Origin: Calditrichota bacterium
Lineage (GTDB): Bacteria > Calditrichota > Calditrichia > Calditrichales > J004
Direction: 5' to 3'
DNA length: 54,201 bases
NCBI GenBank assembly: GCA_024277115.1
Contig: JAJRVW010000203.1
Location: forward strand, 1 to 54,201
The position numbers and the translations under genes were made by a program. Below, one piece after another: positions 27,835 to 35,770 of the stretch. The first letter of the stretch is position 1. Each line of letters opens with the position of its first letter. The notes below the pieces were generated by a model that ran no database searches, had not been told where the DNA came from, and worked only from the letters and a program-made list of their open reading frames with translations.

Positions 27835-28347
27835 CTAAACCCCGCAATCAACAACAGATTTTTTTTGGGATTCCGTTTTTCCTTCTCGAGTATAAATCCT
27901 GGAATCCGTTTCATTTTTAGGATAATATAAATTAATCAGTCCCTGAATAAATCGAACCGAAGTTTTTAAAAGAAGGGAGTTCTCTTTATTTATACGTTTA
28001 ATATTATTTAACACACCGATCAATTGAGTTTCTTTATGCACCCACTCTTTGTTCTCTTCCAGGTTATTTAGTGCCATAAATGAAGCGAGGGACAAAATTT
28101 TCTTTTTAGGCCCCTCCGCATTATCTGAGGTCATGCCCAGCCTCTTCGAGGTAAGATTATTGCCTTTTCGGACAAAAGCGTGTTCCAGTCCGGTGTACTT
28201 GGACAAAGATTTTAAATCATTGTTTAAAATAGCCTCTTGTTTATTACGGGCTGTCTCGGCCAGGTCCTCATAAAGGGCAATCTCATCTGTTAGTGTTATG
28301 AGGATTTCATTTAACAGTTTCTGATTTCTCTTTTTTAAACTACTCAT
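27835..28347 (-). CDS. flgN: FlgN-like export chaperone
   Basis: A helical 170-residue protein with heptad-rich N-terminus (IALYEDLAETARNKQEAIL) and a central long helix, consistent with FlgN, the cytoplasmic chaperone of FlgK and FlgL. Sequence in this family is weakly conserved, and the assignment also rests on position between flgJ and flgK. I choose the ATG at 28347 with GGGAG six bases upstream; it overlaps flgJ by eight bases, suggesting coupling. No flgM gene lies next to it. Confidence 0.75.
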   Translation of the reverse strand: MSSLKKRNQKLLNEILITLTDEIALYEDLAETARNKQEAILNNDLKSLSKYTGLEHAFVRKGNNLTSKRLGMTSDNAEGPKKKILSLASFMALNNLEENKEWVHKETQLIGVLNNIKRINKENSLLLKTSVRFIQGLINLYYPKNETDSRIYTREGKTESQKKSVVDCGV

Positions 28348-28741
28348 CAAAATCTCCCATCATGGTTGGAGCATAAAAAGGATTATATGCGCCCATTTCT
28401 GACATTTTGTTTATTGACTCCATACCATTTTCTTTTAATGATTGATAGATAAAATCTGCCAGGCCGATGCCGCCATTTTCTGACATCTGTTGCCCCATTA
28501 CAGAACTAAACATCATTGTGGCCATACTTTGCTTTTTATCGTCTTTTGGGATTGTATTTTCCATCGACTTTATAAGCTGCGATAAAAACTGACCTTCAAG
28601 TTTTTTACTTGCTTCCCGTAATTTTAATTCTTCTTTGTCACTTTCCGGAGTAGTCAGCTTGTTTGAAACATTTTTATCTGCGGAAACTTTTTTTTGCAAT
28701 TCCGAAATTTGACGCTGAATGCTGGATGCTTGAATTTTCAT
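28340..28741 (-). CDS. flgJ: FlgJ-type rod-binding protein
   Basis: A 133-residue protein corresponding to the N-terminal rod-binding domain of FlgJ: KKLEGQFLSQLIKSMENTIP, then MATMMFSSVMGQQMSENGGI and GLADFIYQSL. The C-terminal peptidoglycan hydrolase domain of gammaproteobacterial FlgJ is absent, as in many other phyla, so cell-wall cutting must come from another protein. It overlaps flgN. A 164-base spacer separates it from flgI. Confidence 0.9.
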   Translation of the reverse strand: MKIQASSIQRQISELQKKVSADKNVSNKLTTPESDKEELKLREASKKLEGQFLSQLIKSMENTIPKDDKKQSMATMMFSSVMGQQMSENGGIGLADFIYQSLKENGMESINKMSEMGAYNPFYAPTMMGDFDE

Positions 28742-28905
28742 TTTTATAACCTTAATCTAAAATATTTTTTAATTTCAATTCTCAACCTAATTCGTGCTTA
28801 CCCATAAAGTTACCAGGAACCGTTATGCTAAAAAATGCCATTAGATGTTTCGGGAAAGAACCTCTCTGCATGACAAAGAAAAATTTCCTACTTTATTAAC
28901 GCCTA

Positions 28906-30045
28906 CTAGTTAATTATCAGCCTTGCCCTTAAAGCGCCAGCTTGTTTGATTGCCTGAAATACTGCAATGACATCACGTGGTTTTAGACCAATAGTGTTTA
29001 GGGCCAAGGCTAGCTCAGTCACCGTCGTAGTTTCATTTATTACAGCGCTGGAGGCATCTTGCTCGTCTGCCACGGTATTGGTAACTTGCGCCACAACCGT
29101 CTGCCCACCTGTACTAAATGCATTGGGTTGGGAAATTACCGGTACACTACGCGTGTGGATAGTTAAGTTTCCATGCGAAATCATTACTTCCCCAATCTTT
29201 ACGGCGCCACCGGCCACTACGGTACCGGTACGTTCGTTTATTACCACCCGCGCTTCCACATCGGCAACAACCGGCAGCACCTCGATTGCAGAGATATAAT
29301 TTATGGCCTCATACAGTGTTTTAAAAGAATCGGGGAAACTGACCGTTACAATGCCCGGCCCTATTGCCTGTGCGGCTTTAACACTATCCTGTGCCGAGAA
29401 ATTATTGATGGCCTCAGCGATCCGGCTTGCTGTGGAAAAGTCGGGTTCAATAAGAAAAAGATTTAAAGGTTTGCGTATATCCAGGGAATTCTTTGCCGGT
29501 AAGCTCGTTAATGTTCCTCCGTTTGGTACCCGCCCGGTAAGCGCATGGTTTTTACGCAATTGTTCCCCGGCCTTGGTTTCAATATTGTATCCACCGATAG
29601 AAAGCGGGCCTTGCGACATGGCAAAGTTATTGCCCGCTGTATCCATTAACGGTGTTGGTAGTAAAACGCCCCCTTCAAGGCTATTTGCATCGCCCAGAGA
29701 CCCGACGGTCACATCAAATTGTGACCCGACAATACTGAATGGCCGTATCTTTGCCGTGACCATTACTGCCGCTACGTTTCTGGTTCGTAATTGCTCTTTA
29801 GGTACGGTAATGCCAAATCGCTCCAGCATATTGCTGATGGTTTGGATGGTAAATACCGCGCCACGATTGCTGGATGAACGGTCGCCTGTTCCGCCCAACC
29901 CAACAACCAAACCGTACCCGACAAGAGCCGTTTGTTGTGAATTCTCAACAGTGATAATATCTTTTATCCTGACCTGGCCAAAGACTGCTTGGGCCAATAG
30001 GCCAATCATTAATAATAGTTTAGATAAGTTCTTTGTATTTCTCAT
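28906..30045 (-). CDS. flgI: Flagellar P-ring protein FlgI
   Basis: A 379-residue periplasmic protein with a signal peptide (MRNTKNLSKLLLMIGLLAQA) and the highly conserved FlgI core: VRIKDIITVENSQQTALVGY, then LVVGLGGTGDRSS, GGVLLPTPL, NERTGTVVAGG and the C-terminal LNTIGLKPRDVIAVFQAIKQ. It forms the ring around the rod in the peptidoglycan layer. The length is normal and I see no lesion. It follows flgH after 169 bases and is consistent with a Gram-negative envelope. Confidence 0.95.
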   Translation of the reverse strand: MRNTKNLSKLLLMIGLLAQAVFGQVRIKDIITVENSQQTALVGYGLVVGLGGTGDRSSSNRGAVFTIQTISNMLERFGITVPKEQLRTRNVAAVMVTAKIRPFSIVGSQFDVTVGSLGDANSLEGGVLLPTPLMDTAGNNFAMSQGPLSIGGYNIETKAGEQLRKNHALTGRVPNGGTLTSLPAKNSLDIRKPLNLFLIEPDFSTASRIAEAINNFSAQDSVKAAQAIGPGIVTVSFPDSFKTLYEAINYISAIEVLPVVADVEARVVINERTGTVVAGGAVKIGEVMISHGNLTIHTRSVPVISQPNAFSTGGQTVVAQVTNTVADEQDASSAVINETTTVTELALALNTIGLKPRDVIAVFQAIKQAGALRARLIIN

Positions 30046-30162
30046 AATTTTAGTGATCCTTGGTTCTGGATACTGGCTCTGGTTGACGGCAATTCCTTTT
30101 ATATTTCGTTCTCTGCCCTTACATTTTCCTTATTCCTAAATCTTTCAATCTTAAGGTCTTCT

Positions 30163-30181
30163 CCCGATAGAGAACATCGGG
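30163..30181. other. Small hairpin in flgH-flgI spacer
   Basis: CCCGAT (30163-30168) and ATCGGG (30176-30181) form a six-pair stem with a seven-base loop in the 169-base spacer between flgH and flgI. No T-run follows on the minus strand, so I read it as a possible mRNA-stabilising or processing structure rather than a terminator. Confidence 0.3.
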
Positions 30182-30214
30182 TGTCTCGTAAAGTACACTC
30201 AAAAAGCTACAATT

Positions 30215-30811
30215 TTATTTTAATGCCAAATATCCCAAAGACGAAGCAACCATTACTAATCCGACTACTTTTACAAAAATATTCCCGAAGAAGCCATCAT
30301 TGACAATATTTGTAATCCCACCTTTTTTATAAGTTATTTGCGCATTGGCCACGTTATAAGAAAAAACCGAATTGTTTGTTGAAATATCCCTTGGGCGGAC
30401 AAACCCGTTCAATTCCATCACATTCTCTTCGCCATTTACATTCAAAGTCCGTTCACCCTCAATTTTATACATGCCCCCCTCGGTCTTCTCAGTGATGCGT
30501 ACTGTTATCCGCCCGGTCAATTTTTCCTTTTGTTCTGTACCATCGCCACCATTATAAGATGAAGAGAGAGAACTGCCACCACCAAAAACAGGTAAAAATG
30601 AGGCAATATTTCCTTTGGCCGAGGCATCCACTTTCATATCACTATTGGATTTACTTTGAGAGCTTGATGCACGGCTGGCATTGGCATTTTCTACTATAAC
30701 CACAGAAAGGATATCGCCAATGGCATGGGCTTTAATATCGCTGTATAAAGACTGTGCCATAGCGCTATTAAAGAAAAATATGGTAAAAATTACTGAAAAA
30801 AAACTCTTCAT
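30215..30811 (-). CDS. flgH: Flagellar L-ring protein FlgH
   Basis: A 198-residue outer-membrane ring protein. The conserved core is clear: AHAIGDILSVVIVENANASR, then LTGRITVRITE, YKIEGERTLNVNGEEN, LNGFVRPRDIS. The N-terminal signal peptide ends AMAQS with no Cys, so unlike enteric FlgH it has no lipobox. The C-terminus carries a hydrophobic helix (KVVGLVMVASSLGYLALK). A GGAG site in the tail of flgA precedes the ATG, three bases after the flgA stop. Confidence 0.92.
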   Translation of the reverse strand: MKSFFSVIFTIFFFNSAMAQSLYSDIKAHAIGDILSVVIVENANASRASSSQSKSNSDMKVDASAKGNIASFLPVFGGGSSLSSSYNGGDGTEQKEKLTGRITVRITEKTEGGMYKIEGERTLNVNGEENVMELNGFVRPRDISTNNSVFSYNVANAQITYKKGGITNIVNDGFFGNIFVKVVGLVMVASSLGYLALK

Positions 30812-30814
30812 GGT

Positions 30815-31516
30815 TTACTCCTGTAGCACAATTACTAGATTTTTTGAGGCAACAACACCCCGGATAATTTTGCCGGTTTTATCAAGACGAAGTTTTATCT
30901 CGTCGTCCTTTGCGCCATTTTGTTTGGCCGTCCCTTTTGTAGATATTGTAAGGTTCCCACTGCGGATCTGAATATTTACCTGTTGGCCACTGTGGACCAA
31001 TTGCGGTTCGATAACCATCCTGCGGGTCAAGAGAACCCCCTTTTTTATAAGTTGTTTTGACTCCGCACCAAGTACATCTTCTTTCTTAAAAAAATACCGG
31101 TCCCAATCTTTGCCCAACCTTCTTCTTTCCAAGAGCAGATTATTATAAGAAAACGCCCTTCCACGATTTATCCGTTCTCCTGCAACGACTACATCCTTAA
31201 TAACGGTAACAGTTATATTAAGCGGAAGCTTTTTTACAGTTTTCCCTGATCGGCTAAACTGAGCCCAAACTGCCTGTGTACCCGGTTTAACAATCCTTTT
31301 TTGCGAATAAACTTTAACACTGCTGTTTTTATATTTCTCAAGGTTTTTTGGTACCCGGTTAAATGTTATTTCCAATTCAGACCGCTCAAGGTTTAGCTCT
31401 TCGAGAAAAAGATTGGTGGTCCTCTCTTTTAATTGAGCGAACATATTCTGAGCTTGCAGAAATGAAAGTCCCAAAAGAAAAATGCTAAAAATAATTTTAA
31501 TTCCAATTGTTCTCAT
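30815..31516 (-). CDS. flgA: Flagellar P-ring assembly chaperone FlgA
   Basis: A 233-residue periplasmic chaperone of FlgI. It has a signal peptide (residues 1-23), an SAF domain starting at about residue 105 (VVVAGERINRGRAFSYNNLL) and a terminal SAF-like strand pattern (VHSGQQVNIQIRSGNLTIST, VVASKNLVIV). FlgA is weakly conserved; the context between flgG and flgH supports the call. It lies 19 bases after flgG. I see no clear ribosome binding site, suggesting translational coupling. Confidence 0.88.
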   Translation of the reverse strand: MRTIGIKIIFSIFLLGLSFLQAQNMFAQLKERTTNLFLEELNLERSELEITFNRVPKNLEKYKNSSVKVYSQKRIVKPGTQAVWAQFSRSGKTVKKLPLNITVTVIKDVVVAGERINRGRAFSYNNLLLERRRLGKDWDRYFFKKEDVLGAESKQLIKKGVLLTRRMVIEPQLVHSGQQVNIQIRSGNLTISTKGTAKQNGAKDDEIKLRLDKTGKIIRGVVASKNLVIVLQE

Positions 31517-31535
31517 TTTTATACCGGTTTAATAA

Positions 31536-32321
31536 TTACCGTTTCAGGTTATTGGCCATGGACATCAATTCATCCGCCGTTTTTACTGCCTTTGCATTAA
31601 TCTCGTAAGCCCGTTGTGCCACAATCAAATTGATCATTTCTGTTGCAACGTCCACGTTAGATTTTTCCAGGTAACCTTGATAAAGCAAACCCAAACCATC
31701 TTCGCCTGGTGCACCGTACAAAGGCTCTCCCGAAGCCTCAGTAGCGACATAAAGGTTTCCGCCAGTGGCTTCCAATCCGGCCGGGTTCATAAAAGAGGCC
31801 AACTCTATCTGCCCTATTTCCTGTGATTCCACCTCACCGTTAAACAGAACAGAGACGATTCCATTTTGGCTGATATTGATGCCCTTTACATTTTCAGGAA
31901 TGTTAATATCCGGTGAAATCCTTACACCGGAGTTTGTAACCAATGAGCCTTCTGCATTTACTTTTAAAGATCCATCACGGGTGTAGGCCAAATTTCCATC
32001 GGCAAGTTCCACCTGGAGAAAACCTTTACCTGTAATGGCCACATCAAGCGAGTTGCCTGTCTCTGCAATTGTCCCTTCAGAAAAAGAACGAAAGGTTGCA
32101 ATAGGCCTGTTCCCTAAACCAATCTGAATACCCGATGGATTTTCATTTCCCTTGCGCCCATCACGGTTGCCTGTTTGCATGGTTTCGTACAACAAATCCT
32201 GAAACTCAATTGTTGTCTTTTTATAACCTGTCGTATTAACGTTGGCCAGGTTATTGGCAATCACATCCACATTTAACTGTTGCGCTGTCATGCCCAATGC
32301 CGCTGTTTTTAATGCCCGCAT
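31536..32321 (-). CDS. flgG: Flagellar distal rod protein FlgG
   Basis: A 261-residue axial protein. It begins MRALKTAALGMTAQQLNVDV and continues NNLANVNTTGYKKTTIEFQD; the C-terminus reads NVDVATEMINLIVAQRAYEI. Both ends are the canonical FlgG patterns and the length is standard. It forms the distal rod crossing the periplasm. An AAGGAAAA site precedes the ATG. It is 52 bases downstream of flgF. Confidence 0.97.
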   Translation of the reverse strand: MRALKTAALGMTAQQLNVDVIANNLANVNTTGYKKTTIEFQDLLYETMQTGNRDGRKGNENPSGIQIGLGNRPIATFRSFSEGTIAETGNSLDVAITGKGFLQVELADGNLAYTRDGSLKVNAEGSLVTNSGVRISPDINIPENVKGINISQNGIVSVLFNGEVESQEIGQIELASFMNPAGLEATGGNLYVATEASGEPLYGAPGEDGLGLLYQGYLEKSNVDVATEMINLIVAQRAYEINAKAVKTADELMSMANNLKR

Positions 32322-32373
32322 AGTTTTTCCTTTTTAAGTTGATTTTTCTATCAAAAGATAATGGATTAATGAA

Positions 32374-33099
32374 TTACTGCGTGGTCCTGTACTGCCCTAC
32401 TTGTGTTACCGCTTTTTTGTATACATCGTCCAATGCACGTACCATGCGCTGGATACCCTCAAAATTACGTTGAATTTCCACCAGCTCAATCATCTCACTT
32501 GCCGGGTTTACGTTAGAGCTCTCCAGAAACCCCTGGCGGATCGAAGGTATTTCTATTTGGTATTCTATCGCATTTCTATTTGCTTTAAACAAGCTGCCTC
32601 CTACTTTTTCAAGTACGTTGGGATTTTCAAAATCACTAATAAGGATTCTATCCAGGATAACCCCATCAGCAAAAACTTCGCCACTTTCGCTAATTTTTAC
32701 CTCGTTGGGTGTACCAAATTCTGAAATAATATTTATCCAGCCGCCTTCACCCATAATCGGTAAATTGGACTTATTTTTTAAGATACCATCTTCATCAATA
32801 TGCAATGCGCCGTCACGCGTAAAGGCCGTCTCACCATTCTCCATTTCCACAGAGAAGAACCCTTTGCCGGAAATTGCTAAATCGAATGGGTTGCCGGTCT
32901 CCTGCAAGTGGCCTTGCTCAAAACTGGTCGATTTGGTCATACTTTTACTGATGTCCAGTTCATCCGACAAGGTTTGGAAAAACATCTGGTCTTTTTTAAA
33001 ACCTGTTGTCCCGATATTGGACAAATTATTTGCCGTAAGATTGTTGCGGTCCACCTGGGCCATCATGGCCTGTTTCAGTTTGGTTAGTTCAAACTGCAT
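32374..33099 (-). CDS. flgF: Flagellar proximal rod protein FlgF
   Basis: A 241-residue rod protein. It has the axial-family N-terminus (NNLTANNLSNIGTTGFKKDQ) and C-terminus (SNVNPASEMIELVEIQRNFE), with the shorter middle typical of FlgF. It heads the flgF-flgG-flgA-flgH-flgI-flgJ-flgN-flgK-flgL run. GGAG lies about six bases before the ATG and a sigma-54-like promoter about 40 bases upstream. FlgF and the related FlgG differ in the central region, which supports two separate genes. Confidence 0.9.
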   Translation of the reverse strand: MQFELTKLKQAMMAQVDRNNLTANNLSNIGTTGFKKDQMFFQTLSDELDISKSMTKSTSFEQGHLQETGNPFDLAISGKGFFSVEMENGETAFTRDGALHIDEDGILKNKSNLPIMGEGGWINIISEFGTPNEVKISESGEVFADGVILDRILISDFENPNVLEKVGGSLFKANRNAIEYQIEIPSIRQGFLESSNVNPASEMIELVEIQRNFEGIQRMVRALDDVYKKAVTQVGQYRTTQ

Positions 33100-33138
33100 A
33101 AATTCTCCATAATTGTTCTATTCTGCACAGGGCATTAT

Positions 33139-33155
33139 TACAATAATGGTGCCAG
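33139..33155 (-). promoter_or_regulatory. Sigma-54-type promoter upstream of flgF
   Basis: Read on the minus strand, CTGGCACCATTATTGTA has the -24 element TGGCAC and a -12 element TTGT at the correct five-base spacing; only the final C of TTGC is changed. It lies about 40 bases upstream of flgF in a 202-base gap that breaks the otherwise tight gene packing. A histidine-kinase-like gene of the flagellar regulatory type is nearby, but no sigma-54 activator is in the window. Confidence 0.45.
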
Positions 33156-33301
33156 TTTTGGAAAAATCTATTTAAAGTGCTGTTTTTATAAGGGTTGAAG
33201 TCTTGACTTTAGAAAGAGGATATTTACGAAAAAAATGGAAAGAGGAAAGAATTTTCAGTTTTCAGGAAGAAATTACCAATACGCCCAATACTGTTTTTAG
33301 T

Positions 33302-34840
33302 TTATTCTTGATATACTTTAAAGGATTCGTTAAACATCTGGAACGGGTTTTCAAGTTTGCCATGTACCTCAACTTCCAGGTGAAGATGGGCGTAACCATA
33401 TTGGGCATCATTTGCGGGAATATTACCGGTTGTACCAACTGTTGCCAAAGGCGCCAATGTACTTATCCAAAAAGGGCCTTCATTACGGAAACGGGCTAAA
33501 GTCCGCTCCCAAATTCGGTCGTCTTTCAAGTGAGAATACAAAGAGACAATTCTATTGTCATGAATAATTTTAATATGATTGCCATGGCCGTTGCGCTTAT
33601 TGCCCACATAAATTACAAAACCATCTTTAACGGGATAAATTGGCGTTCCTTCGTCGGCGATTAAATCAATCCCTTTGTGTTTATAGAGACGGCCATAAGA
33701 TGATTTACGACGCGCACCAAACAGGCCGACATTTTTTACTTCCAGCGGCATGTGCAATGGGTTATACAAACGGATTATTTTATCCCACAGGTCCAGTTTT
33801 TTATAGACACGGTTATTATACTTAAAGGTCGATACAAAATTCTCAACCCCCGCGTAATTTTCATTATCTGTTAAGCCTTTATATTTACGCCCTTTGGATG
33901 CAAAATAGTTTTTCCCTTTATAGTCGCCGACGAGCCAACCAAATACATCTTGCGGACGTTTTGTCTTGTACTCTTTTCCAAGAAACACCTGAAACAATCC
34001 AAGCCTGAGGTTAAGCTCCTGTTCTTTTTCCCGCAGCTGTTGCTCCAGGGCCAATTCGTCTTCTATCAAAACCTGATTGGTTGAAAAAATTGTGGCCAGT
34101 TCTGTTCTCAGTTCATCGCGGCCAAGTTCGTTCTTCCCTTTTTTCAGTAAGATATGCTTAGCGATGTCCTGAACATCTTCAGCAAAAGGTTCGCGCATTT
34201 TTTGTTTAAATTGTATTTTGAGATCGGCAATTTCATCACTTAATTTTTTAAAGATGGGATTATAATAGGCGCTAAAAACCTGTGACGCACTTGTCTTATT
34301 ATAAAGCCAATGCTCCAAAGATTGCGTGTTATCGTCACTAAAAGGCCGTTTAAGATGAGACAAATCACTATAATCTAATCCCGAAATTGTGACATGTGTG
34401 TAAAGGTAGCGCTCGTCACGCAGGGAAAGTTTATAGGCATTGCCATAAAAATCGTTATTCAATTTATGGATCAGATAAGCATATTTGGTTTCATCCGTAA
34501 GTGATTCATTTTTAGGCAGGTCCAGCCCACTAAAATAATTTATTGGTACCAAATCCATCGATGCTGTTTTTATGGAGGCGGCATCTTCGGTAAGTAAAAA
34601 ATCCACATCGCTCATAGCAAGTGAATTTATGAAATCGATGACTTCACCCTTATAGATTATCGCAGATGTGAGTATACCGAGAAAAACAAAAACAAGGAAG
34701 AAGCGACGGCGTAAGCTATCCCAAATTTTCCGTTTTGTAATATAATTATCTACCTGTTGCTGGATGATCTCAAACGAATCTTCTTCACTTTGTTTATGAT
34801 CCAGCGTATTATGTAAGTTCGGGGATTGATTCTTCTTCAT
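33302..34840 (-). CDS. Membrane-anchored M23 peptidase
   Basis: A 512-residue protein with a cytoplasmic N-terminus, one membrane helix (about residues 47-63), a coiled-coil-rich middle (about 190-285) and a C-terminal M23/LytM domain (about 381-500). The zinc ligands are all present: His388 and Asp392 in KHKGIDLIAD, His487 in YAHLHLEVEV, with His485 and His437 as the usual catalytic residues. It should cut peptide cross-links in peptidoglycan. It overlaps the ParA-type gene by 32 bases. FlgJ here lacks a hydrolase domain, so this enzyme may open the wall for the rod or the motor; that is inference. Confidence 0.85.
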   Translation of the reverse strand: MKKNQSPNLHNTLDHKQSEEDSFEIIQQQVDNYITKRKIWDSLRRRFFLVFVFLGILTSAIIYKGEVIDFINSLAMSDVDFLLTEDAASIKTASMDLVPINYFSGLDLPKNESLTDETKYAYLIHKLNNDFYGNAYKLSLRDERYLYTHVTISGLDYSDLSHLKRPFSDDNTQSLEHWLYNKTSASQVFSAYYNPIFKKLSDEIADLKIQFKQKMREPFAEDVQDIAKHILLKKGKNELGRDELRTELATIFSTNQVLIEDELALEQQLREKEQELNLRLGLFQVFLGKEYKTKRPQDVFGWLVGDYKGKNYFASKGRKYKGLTDNENYAGVENFVSTFKYNNRVYKKLDLWDKIIRLYNPLHMPLEVKNVGLFGARRKSSYGRLYKHKGIDLIADEGTPIYPVKDGFVIYVGNKRNGHGNHIKIIHDNRIVSLYSHLKDDRIWERTLARFRNEGPFWISTLAPLATVGTTGNIPANDAQYGYAHLHLEVEVHGKLENPFQMFNESFKVYQE

Positions 34841-35726
34841 TTTTAAATAAACTCATAATTTTTTCTAGCGGGCTTTTTTTATACTTATACCCGATTTCAT
34901 TATTGGTTTCCAGCCCTAAAAAAAACTCGGCGATTTCCTTATAACATTTGGCCATCTCGCTTGTGGGATAGGCTTCACTAATCGGTGTATGATACTCAGA
35001 ATAGGAACGGCCTACCAATTTATAATCTGCCGGTACATTTCCCAAAAAACGTGGCTTTATTTGTACACCATCATTTGAGCGGGTTACTTCTGCAGCACGC
35101 CGTACACCACTAAAAATACTATTGGCAACATTCTGTTTTGATTTATTAAATATAAAAAAGGGTGCAAATTGATGGATGCGTACATGATCGCGGCTTTTTT
35201 CGCTTAAGCGGATTTCATTTTCGTTTAAACGCTCGGCCACAGCTTTTGCACAGCCATAGCCGGTTTGGATATCTTCCGGGGTTGTTACGATGGTTGTGTA
35301 ATCTGCACTCAGGGCAAAATCCAAAGTAACACGGTCTATGCCGGCGCCTAAATCAAGGATTGTATAATCATAGTTTTGTGAGACTTCTTTAAAGGCCCTG
35401 ATGAATTTCAACTTTTGCACATAATTTATATTGGCAAATTTAAAATTCCCCCCAGCTCCCGGGATCAGGTCAAAATGATGAATACGCTTTATAAGGCCAG
35501 TAAGACTTTTCTCTTTCTTCTCAAAGAAATCGAGCAAAGTAAGGTCATTTCTCAGTTTTAATTTAATCGAGATATCACCCGTATTAAGGTCTGTATCAAT
35601 CAGCAAAACCTTTTTACGCGCCTTACCAAGCAAATTGGCCATCTCAATGGAGGAGATGGTTTTACCCACGCCGCCTTTATTGGATATGGTGCTTATAATT
35701 TTCCCGAGTGGTTTGTTTTTTATCAT
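34809..35726 (-). CDS. Second ParA/MinD-type ATPase of the flagellar cluster
   Basis: A 305-residue deviant-Walker ATPase. SNKGGVGKT (15-23) has the signature Lys, LLIDTDLNTGD is the Walker A' region and YTILDLGAGI the switch. A C-terminal extension (about 265-305) is highly charged. It is a paralogue of the FlhG encoded 3 kb upstream but clearly distinct (family identity low by eye). It lies between a kinase-like gene and a peptidase gene in the same transcription direction. Such ATPases position complexes on the membrane or DNA; positioning of the peptidase or the flagellar basal body is inferred. Confidence 0.8.
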   Translation of the reverse strand: MIKNKPLGKIISTISNKGGVGKTISSIEMANLLGKARKKVLLIDTDLNTGDISIKLKLRNDLTLLDFFEKKEKSLTGLIKRIHHFDLIPGAGGNFKFANINYVQKLKFIRAFKEVSQNYDYTILDLGAGIDRVTLDFALSADYTTIVTTPEDIQTGYGCAKAVAERLNENEIRLSEKSRDHVRIHQFAPFFIFNKSKQNVANSIFSGVRRAAEVTRSNDGVQIKPRFLGNVPADYKLVGRSYSEYHTPISEAYPTSEMAKCYKEIAEFFLGLETNNEIGYKYKKSPLEKIMSLFKNEEESIPELT

Positions 35727-35770
35727 TTTACAACTATTAAATTATGGCTATTCGCATTTAGTTTTGCATT

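Noticed and set aside
28824-28840. TGGCATTTTTTAGC upstream of flgJ as sigma-54 promoter
   Set aside because: The GG to GC distance is one base too short for sigma-54, which is strict about spacing.
29303-30139. 278-codon plus-strand ORF opposite flgI
   Set aside because: It lies wholly antisense to a highly conserved flgI and beyond its start, has no ribosome binding site and no recognisable protein motif. It is a shadow of flgI codon usage.
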